The notes beneath the pieces are model-generated. The model was not told the DNA's origin and ran no database searches. It saw only the letters and a list, made by a program, of their open reading frames with translations. Below are positions 54,267 to 63,212 of a DNA stretch of 64,000 nt, in pieces. Both the position numbers and the translations under genes were made by a program. The stretch lies in NCBI RefSeq assembly GCF_900188415.1, contig NZ_FZNV01000004.1:232763-296762 (forward strand), given 5' to 3'. Position 1 is the first letter of the stretch, and every line of letters begins with the position of its first letter. The stretch is from Maribacter sedimenticola. GTDB taxonomy: Bacteria > Bacteroidota > Bacteroidia > Flavobacteriales > Flavobacteriaceae.

Positions 54267-55664
54267 ATGATTCAGAACGATACCATAATAGCACTAGCGA
54301 CCCCTTCAGGTGCGGGGGCCATTGCAGTTATTAGAATTTCAGGCCCAGAGGCTATTGCTATTGCTTCTGAACATTTTGAATCTGTTTCCGGCAAAAAACT
54401 TAGCAACCAAAAAAGTCACACTATACATTTAGGATATATCAAGGAAGGCGCCAATACTTTAGATCAAGTATTAGTTTCCATTTTTAAAAATCCACACTCT
54501 TATACGGGTGAAGATGTAATAGAAATTTCATGTCACGGTTCATCATATATTCAACAACAGATTATTCAGTTATTCTTAAGAAATGGATGTAGAACGGCTA
54601 CCCCTGGTGAATTTACTCTTAGGGCATTTTTAAATGGAAAAATGGACTTAAGCCAAGCGGAAGCCGTAGCGGATTTAATCTCTAGCGATAATGCTGCCAG
54701 TCACCAAATTGCAGTTCAACAAATGCGTGGAGGTTTTAGCAATGAGATTAAAGTTTTACGTTCGGAATTATTGAATTTTGCTTCGCTGATCGAACTTGAG
54801 CTTGATTTTTCCGAAGAAGATGTAGAATTTGCAGATCGCACGCAGTTTAAGGAATTACTAAAACGTATTCAAAAAGTATTGCAAGGCCTTATAGATTCTT
54901 TTGCAGTTGGTAATGTTATAAAGAATGGAATACCTGTAGCCATAGTAGGTGAACCTAATGTGGGAAAATCCACATTATTGAACGCCTTTTTAAATGAAGA
55001 ACGGGCTTTGGTTTCAGATATAGCAGGCACTACTAGGGACACCATTGAAGATGAAATTTCCATTGGCGGAATAGGCTTTAGGTTTATAGATACGGCAGGT
55101 ATCCGTGAAACCCAAGATATTGTAGAGGGCATGGGTATTAAAAGAACTTTTGAGAAGATAGAGCAGGCACAGGTCATACTATTATTGGTAGATGGGCCTC
55201 AACTAGTATCGGGAAACCAAAAGTTAAGAAACACTGTATTAGATTTTGAAAAATTAAAAAATAAAAATCCGCAAAAACCTTTATTGTTATTGATCAACAA
55301 AGCAGATATGTTATCTAAAGATGATAGATTACAAATTAATCAACATTTAGAAAACGTTCATTTTATTTCAGCAAAGAGAGGAATAGGCGTGGACGAACTT
55401 AGACACTCGCTTTTAAATTTCGTAAATACAGGAGCATTACGTAATAATGAAACCATTGTCACCAATACACGTCATTACAATTCTCTTTTAAAAGCGTTGG
55501 AAGAAATAGAAAAGGTACAATTTAGTATGAAAGAAAATATTTCAAGTGATTTAATGGCTATTGATATAAAAGAAGCACTGTACCATTTAGGCGAAATTAC
55601 AGGTCAAGTCACTAATGATGAATTACTAGGAAATATTTTTGCCAATTTTTGTATCGGAAAATAA
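54267..55664 (+). CDS. mnmE: tRNA modification GTPase MnmE
   Basis: 465 residues. N-terminal domain IALATPSGAGAIAVIRISG, a helical domain, then an inserted G domain with G1 GEPNVGKST (about 227-235), G3 DTAGIRET, G4 NKAD, and the C-terminal FCIGK whose Cys is essential in the family. With MnmG it installs the carboxymethylaminomethyl group on wobble U34. CpsB starts 16 bp after its stop, so they may be cotranscribed. Confidence 0.97.
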   Translation: MIQNDTIIALATPSGAGAIAVIRISGPEAIAIASEHFESVSGKKLSNQKSHTIHLGYIKEGANTLDQVLVSIFKNPHSYTGEDVIEISCHGSSYIQQQIIQLFLRNGCRTATPGEFTLRAFLNGKMDLSQAEAVADLISSDNAASHQIAVQQMRGGFSNEIKVLRSELLNFASLIELELDFSEEDVEFADRTQFKELLKRIQKVLQGLIDSFAVGNVIKNGIPVAIVGEPNVGKSTLLNAFLNEERALVSDIAGTTRDTIEDEISIGGIGFRFIDTAGIRETQDIVEGMGIKRTFEKIEQAQVILLLVDGPQLVSGNQKLRNTVLDFEKLKNKNPQKPLLLLINKADMLSKDDRLQINQHLENVHFISAKRGIGVDELRHSLLNFVNTGALRNNETIVTNTRHYNSLLKALEEIEKVQFSMKENISSDLMAIDIKEALYHLGEITGQVTNDELLGNIFANFCIGK

Positions 55665-55679
55665 AAACCATTAAAATAT

Positions 55680-56417
55680 ATGTTCAGTTTTTTTACTAAA
55701 AAGCATTTTTTAATTGACCATTTAGAAGGTTTTATTGACATTCATAATCATATTCTTCCGGGTATAGATGATGGAGCCAAATCTGTTGAAGATTCAATTA
55801 AGCTTATTAAAGGGTTTAATGACTTTGGTGTTACGGATTTTATTTGCACACCACATATTATGGAAAATTATTATCCAAACAACCCTACTACCATTAATAA
55901 AGCTCAATTACTTTTAAAGAATGGTCTAAAAATGAATGGTCTCGATCATGTTAATATTGATGTTGCTGCAGAGCACATGATAGACTCAGGTTTTGAAAAA
56001 TTAATGGACGATAAAAAAATGATGCCATTGGCGAAAAATTACTTATTAATAGAGATGTCCTACCTACAAGCTTCTATTAATTTTGATAAAGCAATTCATA
56101 AAATTAACGAAAAAGGTTTATTTCCTATTTTAGCACATCCAGAACGCTATATTTTCATTCAGGGCAATTTAAATAAATATCGCTCTTATAAAAGCGCGGG
56201 AATGCTATTTCAACTCAATATTCTTTCTTTAACTCAATATTATGGAAAGGATGCTAAAAATTCGGCTCTAAAATTACTAGATAATGATATGTTCGATTTC
56301 TTAGGTTCCGATGTTCATAATATGCGTCAACTTAATGCTATTAAGAATATTTCAATCAACAATTCGCAATTAAATAATCTAAAATTGATTATAGAAAAAA
56401 CCAAGATGAATTTTTAG
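55680..56417 (+). CDS. CpsB/CapC-type protein tyrosine phosphatase (PHP domain)
   Basis: 245 residues. PHP-fold metal motifs DIHNHILPGIDDGAK (about 20-34), TPHIMENYY (about 59-67), LIEMSY, LAHPERY (about 151-157) and GSDVHN near the C-terminus. These manganese-dependent phosphatases remove phosphate from the tyrosine tail of the Wzc-type kinase and so tune exopolysaccharide length. It converges with the Wzc-like gene, only 8 bp apart, which is unusual for partners that normally share an operon. Confidence 0.92.
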   Translation: MFSFFTKKHFLIDHLEGFIDIHNHILPGIDDGAKSVEDSIKLIKGFNDFGVTDFICTPHIMENYYPNNPTTINKAQLLLKNGLKMNGLDHVNIDVAAEHMIDSGFEKLMDDKKMMPLAKNYLLIEMSYLQASINFDKAIHKINEKGLFPILAHPERYIFIQGNLNKYRSYKSAGMLFQLNILSLTQYYGKDAKNSALKLLDNDMFDFLGSDVHNMRQLNAIKNISINNSQLNNLKLIIEKTKMNF

Positions 56418-56424
56418 CACAAAG

Positions 56425-58794
56425 TTAGAACTTCCACCATTTTTGACTTGTTTTACTATAGCCGTAACCGTACTTACCTCCATAACCTAAATCAGAATTT
56501 TTAACGCCGTTAACGACAAACGTTAAACCATTAATTTTACCCTCCTCTTTAAGTTTCATCGGAAATTCCAATACTTTCTTTTCAGTTACACCTGCTCTTA
56601 CAACATATAGTAGATGATCTGAGAATTTAGTAAGTAATAGAGTATCCGTTACAACCATCAAAGGCGCAGTATCAACAACCACATAATCATATTCTAAAGA
56701 AACTTCTTCAATTAATTTCCCAAATCTATCATTCATTAATAATTCAGAAGGGTTAGGTGGAATTTTACCTGAATATATTAAATCAATCGTATTAGTATGA
56801 ACTAATAAAGAATTTATGATACTCTTAACCTCTAGAGAATCATCTATTAAATATTCCGTAAGACCTATATCTATATTTCGTTTAGATTTCCCTAATTGAT
56901 CTACATTTTTTCCAGTAAAAAAAGTGTATAATTTAGGATTTCTAACATCTGCACCTATAAGCAAGACCTTCTTATCGGTACTAGATAAAATCATAGATAA
57001 ATTAGAGGCCACAAAAGTTTTTCCTTCTCCTGGAACACTTGAACTTACAAATATCACGTTATTTTTAGAACCTTTTTTAGATTTGATTATATAATCTAAA
57101 TTAGTCCGTAATATTCTCATTGATTCGCTCAATACCGACCTGTCATCCTTCTTAACTAGTTTATCTTCACTTTTACTTAAAGCTGGTAATTCTGCTAATA
57201 CAGGAACACTCTTAATCAATTTTTCAAGTTCAGTTTTACTTGTAATTGTATTATCTAAAACTTGACTACCATATATGATAGAAAATGGAATTAAAAAACC
57301 TAATATTATAGAGGCTAAATATATTAATGGTTTTTTAGGGCTAATTGGATTTAATTGAACCAAATGAGCATTATCTATAACTTTAGATTTAGCAGTACTT
57401 GAGGCAAGCGTTATTTGTGACTCTTCTCTTTTTTGCAAAAGATATAAATATAAAGATTCCGTTGTCTCTTGCTTTCTTGTAATATCTCTTAAAGCTCTTG
57501 AATTTTTAGGTGCTGAATAAATTTTTGAATTAATCCTTGCCATTTGACCGGAAAGACTATTAACCTGCATACTAAGATTTCTTTCAATTCCAGTTAAACT
57601 AGATTTAATTGTTGATTTGAGTCCATTTAATTGTTGATCCAAATTAACAATCATTGGGTTTCTTTCATCTGCGCTTTTGAGCAATCTTTGTCTTTCCAAT
57701 ACAAGCTCATTATACTTAGCGGTAGTATTAGCAATAGTTCCATCGGATAACCCAACATTAGATGGAAGAACTTCATAACCATTCTCCTCCGATAAATAAC
57801 TGTTCATACCGGCCGCAATATTCATTTGAGTTCTCGCATTTTCCAGCTCTTGTCTGTTTGCAGCCCCAACATTCAAAGCTATATTAGATTCGCTAGCTAT
57901 ATCAGTTAATCCTTTTTCTGTTTTAAATTCTTCGGCAGATTGATCTACGGAATTTAAATTTGAAGAAATTTCAGCAATACGATCATCTATAAAATTAGAT
58001 GTTCTATCTGCAATTAATTTTTTATCTTTAATTGCATTTTGATTATAAACCTTAATCAATTCATTTAAAATATCAATTCCTTTTTGTTGAATTGCAGTAT
58101 TGAGAGATATATTTATAATATTCGAAAATTCCATAGCTGGCATTGCAACAACTTTCTTTTGATAGTTTTCTGCAACAGCGACCACAGGTCTTAAACTAAC
58201 TTGAATTTTTTGATCATTATAATTTCGAAGATATTTTAAATTAGGAGTAATTACAATATTACCGACTTCCGTTGGAACATTTTCTCCATATGAAAACATT
58301 TTAACTGGGCCATCTGATTCTAAACTAAATCCAAAAGTACTTTCCGAATTTAAATCAATATAAAAATCTAATGTTTTTGTATTAATTATTGAATCAGTCT
58401 CTAAAAAACTTATATTAATTGGTCTATTAGAATAAATTTCACTATTCTTAACATTACCTAATACCGTAATTGTTAAATTAAGTTTTAAATTTTCTGTTAC
58501 TTCAATAAAGTTAGACCTTGAATTAAAGATTTCAATTTCATCCTCAACATTATTTTTACCACCACCTAAAAGACTTAAATCACTAAATGCAGATAATTCA
58601 GAACCAGAATTTTTATCTTCCAGAATATGTATTTTCGCTTTAACAGCATATTCGGGTGTTGCATATCGTATATAAAGAAATGCGATTATTATAGCAATAA
58701 TAACCGAAATAACAAACCATTTAAAATGACGCGTATAAGACTTAATTATATCATTTAAGTCCAAATTAGAATTAAGAAATTCTTGTGAATTCAT
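56425..58794 (-). CDS. Wzc-like polysaccharide co-polymerase and tyrosine autokinase
   Basis: 789 residues. Transmembrane helix (about 26-44), a large periplasmic Wzz-type domain with coiled coil (about 45-490), a second helix (about 505-525) and a cytoplasmic BY-kinase: Walker A SSVPGEGKTFVASNLS (about 590-605), Walker A' VLLIGADVRNP, Walker B VVVDTAP. The C-terminus carries a Tyr cluster, GYGGKYGYGYSKTSQKWW, the autophosphorylation site. It controls chain length and export of a surface polysaccharide. The preceding gene encodes its exporter partner. Confidence 0.94.
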   Translation of the reverse strand: MNSQEFLNSNLDLNDIIKSYTRHFKWFVISVIIAIIIAFLYIRYATPEYAVKAKIHILEDKNSGSELSAFSDLSLLGGGKNNVEDEIEIFNSRSNFIEVTENLKLNLTITVLGNVKNSEIYSNRPINISFLETDSIINTKTLDFYIDLNSESTFGFSLESDGPVKMFSYGENVPTEVGNIVITPNLKYLRNYNDQKIQVSLRPVVAVAENYQKKVVAMPAMEFSNIINISLNTAIQQKGIDILNELIKVYNQNAIKDKKLIADRTSNFIDDRIAEISSNLNSVDQSAEEFKTEKGLTDIASESNIALNVGAANRQELENARTQMNIAAGMNSYLSEENGYEVLPSNVGLSDGTIANTTAKYNELVLERQRLLKSADERNPMIVNLDQQLNGLKSTIKSSLTGIERNLSMQVNSLSGQMARINSKIYSAPKNSRALRDITRKQETTESLYLYLLQKREESQITLASSTAKSKVIDNAHLVQLNPISPKKPLIYLASIILGFLIPFSIIYGSQVLDNTITSKTELEKLIKSVPVLAELPALSKSEDKLVKKDDRSVLSESMRILRTNLDYIIKSKKGSKNNVIFVSSSVPGEGKTFVASNLSMILSSTDKKVLLIGADVRNPKLYTFFTGKNVDQLGKSKRNIDIGLTEYLIDDSLEVKSIINSLLVHTNTIDLIYSGKIPPNPSELLMNDRFGKLIEEVSLEYDYVVVDTAPLMVVTDTLLLTKFSDHLLYVVRAGVTEKKVLEFPMKLKEEGKINGLTFVVNGVKNSDLGYGGKYGYGYSKTSQKWWKF

Positions 58795-58854
58795 ATTTAA
58801 TTTATAAATTTATTTTTTAACGGGTCTTGACGATTTATAGATATTTAAATCAAT

Positions 58855-59624
58855 TTATCTAGTAAGTATCAAAACAGTTGAAGTAATCAGAAGTGAAGCT
58901 ATCGATACTAATATTGAAGCCCTATTATCTAAGGCAGAAGCTGTTATAGCTGATTTATTTGGCTCAACATAAACAACATCATTTTGAGTTAAATAATAGA
59001 CAGGTGAATTTAAAGATTCCTTTTTAGTCAAATCAATTCTAGTATAAACTTTTGTACCATTGAAATCTCTAATTACCAAAACATTATCTCTTTTCCCTTT
59101 AATGGTTAAGTCATTAGCTAATCCCAATGCCTCTAACACAGTTATCTGTTCTCCATTAACGAAATATGTACCAGGTCTACTTACTTCACCTAATACAGTG
59201 ACAGAAAAATTCTTCAGTCGAATATTTATAATTGGATCTTTTAAATAAGGAGCTAATTTTTCAATTAATAAAGCTTTAGTTTCCTCAGGTGATAATCCAA
59301 CAATTTTAATATTTCCTACAACAGGAAAATCAATTTCCCCATTTTTATCAATTATGTAATCAATCTGTTCCGGTCTCATTCCACCTTCACCAGCACCACT
59401 ATATAAATTAAATGGTATACTGGGTTCTGGATCGAGCGTAGAAACATGAATCCCAACAACATCATCTATTTTAAATTTATTATTGTGATAATTGTCACTA
59501 ACTATAGTTTCATAATCAGAAGCATTTTGAAAATAAACAACTTCTTTTTTTGAACCACATGAAGAAAATATCATAAGTCCGATAACTATTAAAACTAAAA
59601 ATTAATATTAATTAATTTACTCAT
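58855..59624 (-). CDS. Wza-like outer-membrane polysaccharide exporter, signal peptide broken by a one-base shift
   Basis: The main frame runs 58855-59574 (239 residues) from ATG 59574 with only MIFSSC before the lipid-accepting Cys. Poly-export domain (about 30-110, FKIDDVVGIHV) and SLBB-like repeats (VVGNIKIVGLSPEE, VLGEVSRPGTYFV) follow, with one C-terminal helix. Upstream the frame holds LVLIVIGL with no start; ATG 59624 (MSKLININ) is in the +1 frame and the two join at a 5-T run (59597-59601). A sixth T would restore a normal lipoprotein signal. Read as frameshifted, phase-variable or a sequencing error. The protein forms the outer-membrane exit channel for the Wzc partner. Confidence 0.7.
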
Positions 59625-59652
59625 ATTTGAAAGTATTTAAACTACTTGTATA

Positions 59653-61587
59653 TTAGGATTCTACTACTTTTAATTTAATTTGTTCAAGTTTTTCTTCCGA
59701 ATTATTATCTAACTCACATAAATCTGAATTTTTTGAAACATATTCTGGCACTATAAATTTCATTAATTTCACAGTATTTCCATTAAAAAACATGTTCGTA
59801 ATACAAAGTTCATCAATTTTAGACCTTACAAAAGCATAATCTAAATCACGCACCTTACTTATTTTAATTTTCCTATGGTAAGTTGGAAGTGTATTCTCAC
59901 CACTAGCCAATAGTTCTTCATATAATTTTTCACCTGGCCTCAAACCTGTAATTTTTATATCTATATCTTCTGGGTAGCGCAAACCTGACAATCTTATCAT
60001 ATTTTTCGCTAAATCAAAAATTTTAACGGACTCACCCATATCAAAAATAAAAATTTCTCCACCTTTACCCATTGCTCCAGCTTCTAATACTAGTTGAGAA
60101 GCTTCTGGAATAGTCATAAAATACCTAGTAATATCTTTATGTGTTAAAGTTAGTGGACCTCCTGTTTCAATTTGTTTTCTAAATAATGGAATTACAGAAC
60201 CATTAGACCCTAATACATTTCCAAAGCGCGTTATAATAAATTTAGTTTTATTTTCTTGTTGCATACAACTAATATACATCTCTGCAATTCGCTTACTTGC
60301 ACCCATTACGTTCGTAGGATTTACTGCTTTATCCGTAGACACAAAAACAAATTTTTCAACCTTATGAATAAGAGACAGATCAGCAACTGTTTTAGTCCCC
60401 GCAATATTAACTTTTATTGCCTCGTAAGAATTATACTCCATTAACGGAACATGCTTATATGCAGCTGCATGAAAAACTAGGTTAGGTTTATATTCTTCAA
60501 ATATGCCATTTAATCTATTTTTATCACGTACATCACCTACTATAGGTATAAAATTATGAAACCCGTTTCTTTTCAATTCTTGCTGCAAATCATACAAAGC
60601 AGATTCCGCTTGATCTATAATTATCAAAGACTTGTAAGAATATGAACATATTTGTCGCACAATTTCACTACCAATAGAACCTGCACCCCCGGTAACCATA
60701 ATTACCTTATCAGAAAGTTCGGAAGATATTTTACTATTTTTAATTGATATAGGAGCTCTATCTAGGAGGTCTTCAATTTGCACCTGTTTTATTTGAGATG
60801 CTTTTAATTCACCATTTATCCAATCTTCAACAGGTGGAACTATTTTCACCTTAACATCTAAATCAACAAAACTTTCTACTAAATTGGTTAATTTTTTAGG
60901 ATCTATGTTTTGAATAGAAAATATTATTTCATCCACTCCATTTCTTGAGATAAAGTCTTTATTCAATGAAGCTTTATTATACACCTTTACGCCATTTATA
61001 TTTTTACCGGCTTTCTGAATATCGTCATCAATATACCCCAATACCCTTACCTTACTTTTTGTATGATTCGTAATTGCATTATACGTCAATATACCAGCAT
61101 CACCAGCACCATAAATCATTATATTTTTAGTAATTTTAAAATTACGATTAGTAAAATTACTATACAGCGATTTAAAAACATACCTAGCAGCAACTAGTTG
61201 TATAAAACTTAATAAGCTATAAATAATTATTATTGAAATAGGAATTGTTAAGTCCTCAACTAAGTTTAACTCTTTATTTAATAATATAATCAATATCACC
61301 AATATACTGGTAAGGCAAACTGCATTAAATATATTATATACATCTCTTATCCCCGTATGCCGAATAACTCCTTTATAGGATCCAGTAAAAAAGAATGAAA
61401 CTAAAGAAATGACAACTACCAATGGTATTTGATATTTCAGTTGCGAAACATCAAAATTAAATGACAGATTGAATCGTATACAATAGGAAATTAAAAATGC
61501 AATAGAAGAAACTATTACATCGATAGTTAGAATAAACCATTTAGAAACAAATCTTTGCGAATTATTATTAAGATAACCTTGAATCAT
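59653..61587 (-). CDS. Membrane-bound nucleotide-sugar 4,6-dehydratase (FlaA1/CapD/PglF type)
   Basis: 644 residues. Four N-terminal transmembrane helices (about 15-125), a CoA-binding-like Rossmann domain (about 150-260, IYGAGDAGIL), then the catalytic SDR-like domain with GGAGSIGSEIVRQI (about 297-310), VFVSTDKAVNPTNVMGASKR and RFGNVLGSNGSV. The family dehydrates UDP-GlcNAc to a 4-keto-6-deoxy sugar for glycans. It overlaps the aminotransferase gene stop by 4 bp (ATGA), so the pair is coupled. Confidence 0.93.
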   Translation of the reverse strand: MIQGYLNNNSQRFVSKWFILTIDVIVSSIAFLISYCIRFNLSFNFDVSQLKYQIPLVVVISLVSFFFTGSYKGVIRHTGIRDVYNIFNAVCLTSILVILIILLNKELNLVEDLTIPISIIIIYSLLSFIQLVAARYVFKSLYSNFTNRNFKITKNIMIYGAGDAGILTYNAITNHTKSKVRVLGYIDDDIQKAGKNINGVKVYNKASLNKDFISRNGVDEIIFSIQNIDPKKLTNLVESFVDLDVKVKIVPPVEDWINGELKASQIKQVQIEDLLDRAPISIKNSKISSELSDKVIMVTGGAGSIGSEIVRQICSYSYKSLIIIDQAESALYDLQQELKRNGFHNFIPIVGDVRDKNRLNGIFEEYKPNLVFHAAAYKHVPLMEYNSYEAIKVNIAGTKTVADLSLIHKVEKFVFVSTDKAVNPTNVMGASKRIAEMYISCMQQENKTKFIITRFGNVLGSNGSVIPLFRKQIETGGPLTLTHKDITRYFMTIPEASQLVLEAGAMGKGGEIFIFDMGESVKIFDLAKNMIRLSGLRYPEDIDIKITGLRPGEKLYEELLASGENTLPTYHRKIKISKVRDLDYAFVRSKIDELCITNMFFNGNTVKLMKFIVPEYVSKNSDLCELDNNSEEKLEQIKLKVVES

Positions 61588-62723
61588 TTTACTGTTTTTT
61601 TGATTATTTCCACAGTTCTAAGTAAATCTTCTGTGGGTAAATTAGTGCCACTTGGCAAACAAATACCACGATTAAATAAATCTTCTGAAACACCATTATC
61701 ATATGTAATTGCATCGTTAAATACTGGTTGCATATGCATTGGCTTCCATAAAGGGCGTGATTCAATATTCTCGGCATCTAAAGCATTTCTTATCTCTTCC
61801 CTAAGCTCAAATGATTTCGTTAGAATACATGTCAACCATCGATTTGAAAAATATCCTTTAGGTTCATCTAAAAATTCAATCGAATCAATATTCGATAGAT
61901 GTTTAGCGTAAATTTCATAATTTCTTCTTCTCCCTTTAACACGTTGAGGCAGTACCTCCATCTGTCCTCTACCTATACCCGCAAGAACATTACTCATTCT
62001 ATAATTATAACCTATTTGCGAGTGCTGATAATGCGGTGCAGAGTCTCGTGCTTGCGTAGCTAAATGAACAGCCCTATATTTTATATCTAAATTTTTAGTA
62101 ATTAAAGCACCACCTCCAGAAGTCGTAATGATTTTATTACCGTTAAACGATAAAATAGAAATATCGCCAAAAGTACCACAATTTACTCCATTAAACATAC
62201 TACCCAAAGCTTCTGCACTATCTTCTAAAACCGGGATATCATACTTTTCGGAAATTGCAGTAATTAAATCCACTTTATAAGGCATGCCATATAAATGTAC
62301 TGCTATTATAGCTTTAGGTTTTTTACCTAATTGAATTCTTTCTAAGATACATTTTTCTAACAGAATAGGACAAAGGTTCCAAGTATCCTTTTCACTATCT
62401 ACAAAAATAGGGTTAGCACCAACATAATAAATAGGATTTGCAGAAGCAGAAAAAGTAAAACTTTGACAAATTACATCATCTCCTTTACTAACACCAAGCA
62501 AGTTCAAACCTAAATGAATGGCTGCCGTGCCAGAGCTCAAAAGAGCTACCTTAGAATTATTACCTAAGAACAATTCTAAATCATTCTCAAAACCATCAAC
62601 ATTAGGTCCCAATGGAGCTATCCAATTTTGACTAAACGCCTCAGCTACAAAAGATTGCTCTGACCCACCCATATGTGGAGATGAAAGCCAAACTTTATTT
62701 TTATGAATGATTTCTACGCTCAA
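61584..62723 (-). CDS. DegT/DnrJ/EryC1/StrS-family sugar aminotransferase (PglE-like)
   Basis: 379 residues. SSGTAAIHLGLNLLG (about 63-77), EDSAEALGS (about 167-175) and the PLP lysine in FNGNKIITTSGGGAL (about 193-207). It would transaminate the 4-keto sugar made by the downstream dehydratase, giving a 4-amino-4,6-dideoxy sugar nucleotide. The start is TTG at 62723: an in-frame TAA lies upstream and the next Met is at residue 18. First gene of the minus-strand polysaccharide operon. Confidence 0.92.
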   Translation of the reverse strand: MSVEIIHKNKVWLSSPHMGGSEQSFVAEAFSQNWIAPLGPNVDGFENDLELFLGNNSKVALLSSGTAAIHLGLNLLGVSKGDDVICQSFTFSASANPIYYVGANPIFVDSEKDTWNLCPILLEKCILERIQLGKKPKAIIAVHLYGMPYKVDLITAISEKYDIPVLEDSAEALGSMFNGVNCGTFGDISILSFNGNKIITTSGGGALITKNLDIKYRAVHLATQARDSAPHYQHSQIGYNYRMSNVLAGIGRGQMEVLPQRVKGRRRNYEIYAKHLSNIDSIEFLDEPKGYFSNRWLTCILTKSFELREEIRNALDAENIESRPLWKPMHMQPVFNDAITYDNGVSEDLFNRGICLPSGTNLPTEDLLRTVEIIKKTVK

Positions 62724-62800
62724 AATTTCTATTTAATTTAAATTGATACGACTAAATTAGCCATACATTTTCGATTGTTATTTCTAAAGTGAGTTTAATT

Positions 62801-62840
62801 CGTTTAATCATAAAAAAACTCGTTTAACTACAAAAAATTG
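62801..62840. repeat. 20-bp imperfect tandem repeat
   Basis: CGTTTAATCATAAAAAAACT followed directly by CGTTTAACTACAAAAAATTG. The repeat lies about 80-115 bp upstream of the polysaccharide operon start, where a regulator could bind. Confidence 0.4.
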
Positions 62841-63187
62841 TCCAATTAATGTTTAACTAATTTTAGAATGGACTATAAACTCTCATTTAATATGGTATGA
62901 ATAAAATATTCAATGAATTTTATTACAAATGGTAAAGATAATACAATCAGAGAATTAATATTTAAATTTTATCAACCTATAATTAGCAAAACTCTAAGTA
63001 AAAAATCGTTAATCAAAAAATTCCTTTTTTAATATTTAGCTAGAATAGCAGTTAAATGGCTAAATACATAAAAACGTCTTAAGGCTATTTTAAAACCTAT
63101 ATAAATATATCATATATTTCATATGTTATAGAACGACTAATAAACCATTTTCAACGTAATATTTTACTATTAAAAAGCTTTTCAAGT

Positions 63188-63195
63188 TATCTTTG
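63188..63195 (+). promoter_or_regulatory. Promoter -7 box of the oxidase gene
   Basis: TATCTTTG, 17 bp before the ATG at 63213. No -33 TTTG at the right distance. Confidence 0.5.
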
Positions 63196-63212
63196 TATTC
63201 AAATTATTGAAA

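Larger units (their letters stand above)
62724..63212. other. 489-bp divergent intergenic region
   Basis: Very AT-rich DNA between the aminotransferase and the oxidase genes. It holds a 20-bp imperfect tandem repeat beginning CGTTTAA at 62801 and 62821, two more GTTTAA copies (62793 and 62851), and a TATCTTTG promoter box at 63188-63195 before the oxidase gene. No ORF or RNA gene seen. Confidence 0.6.
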
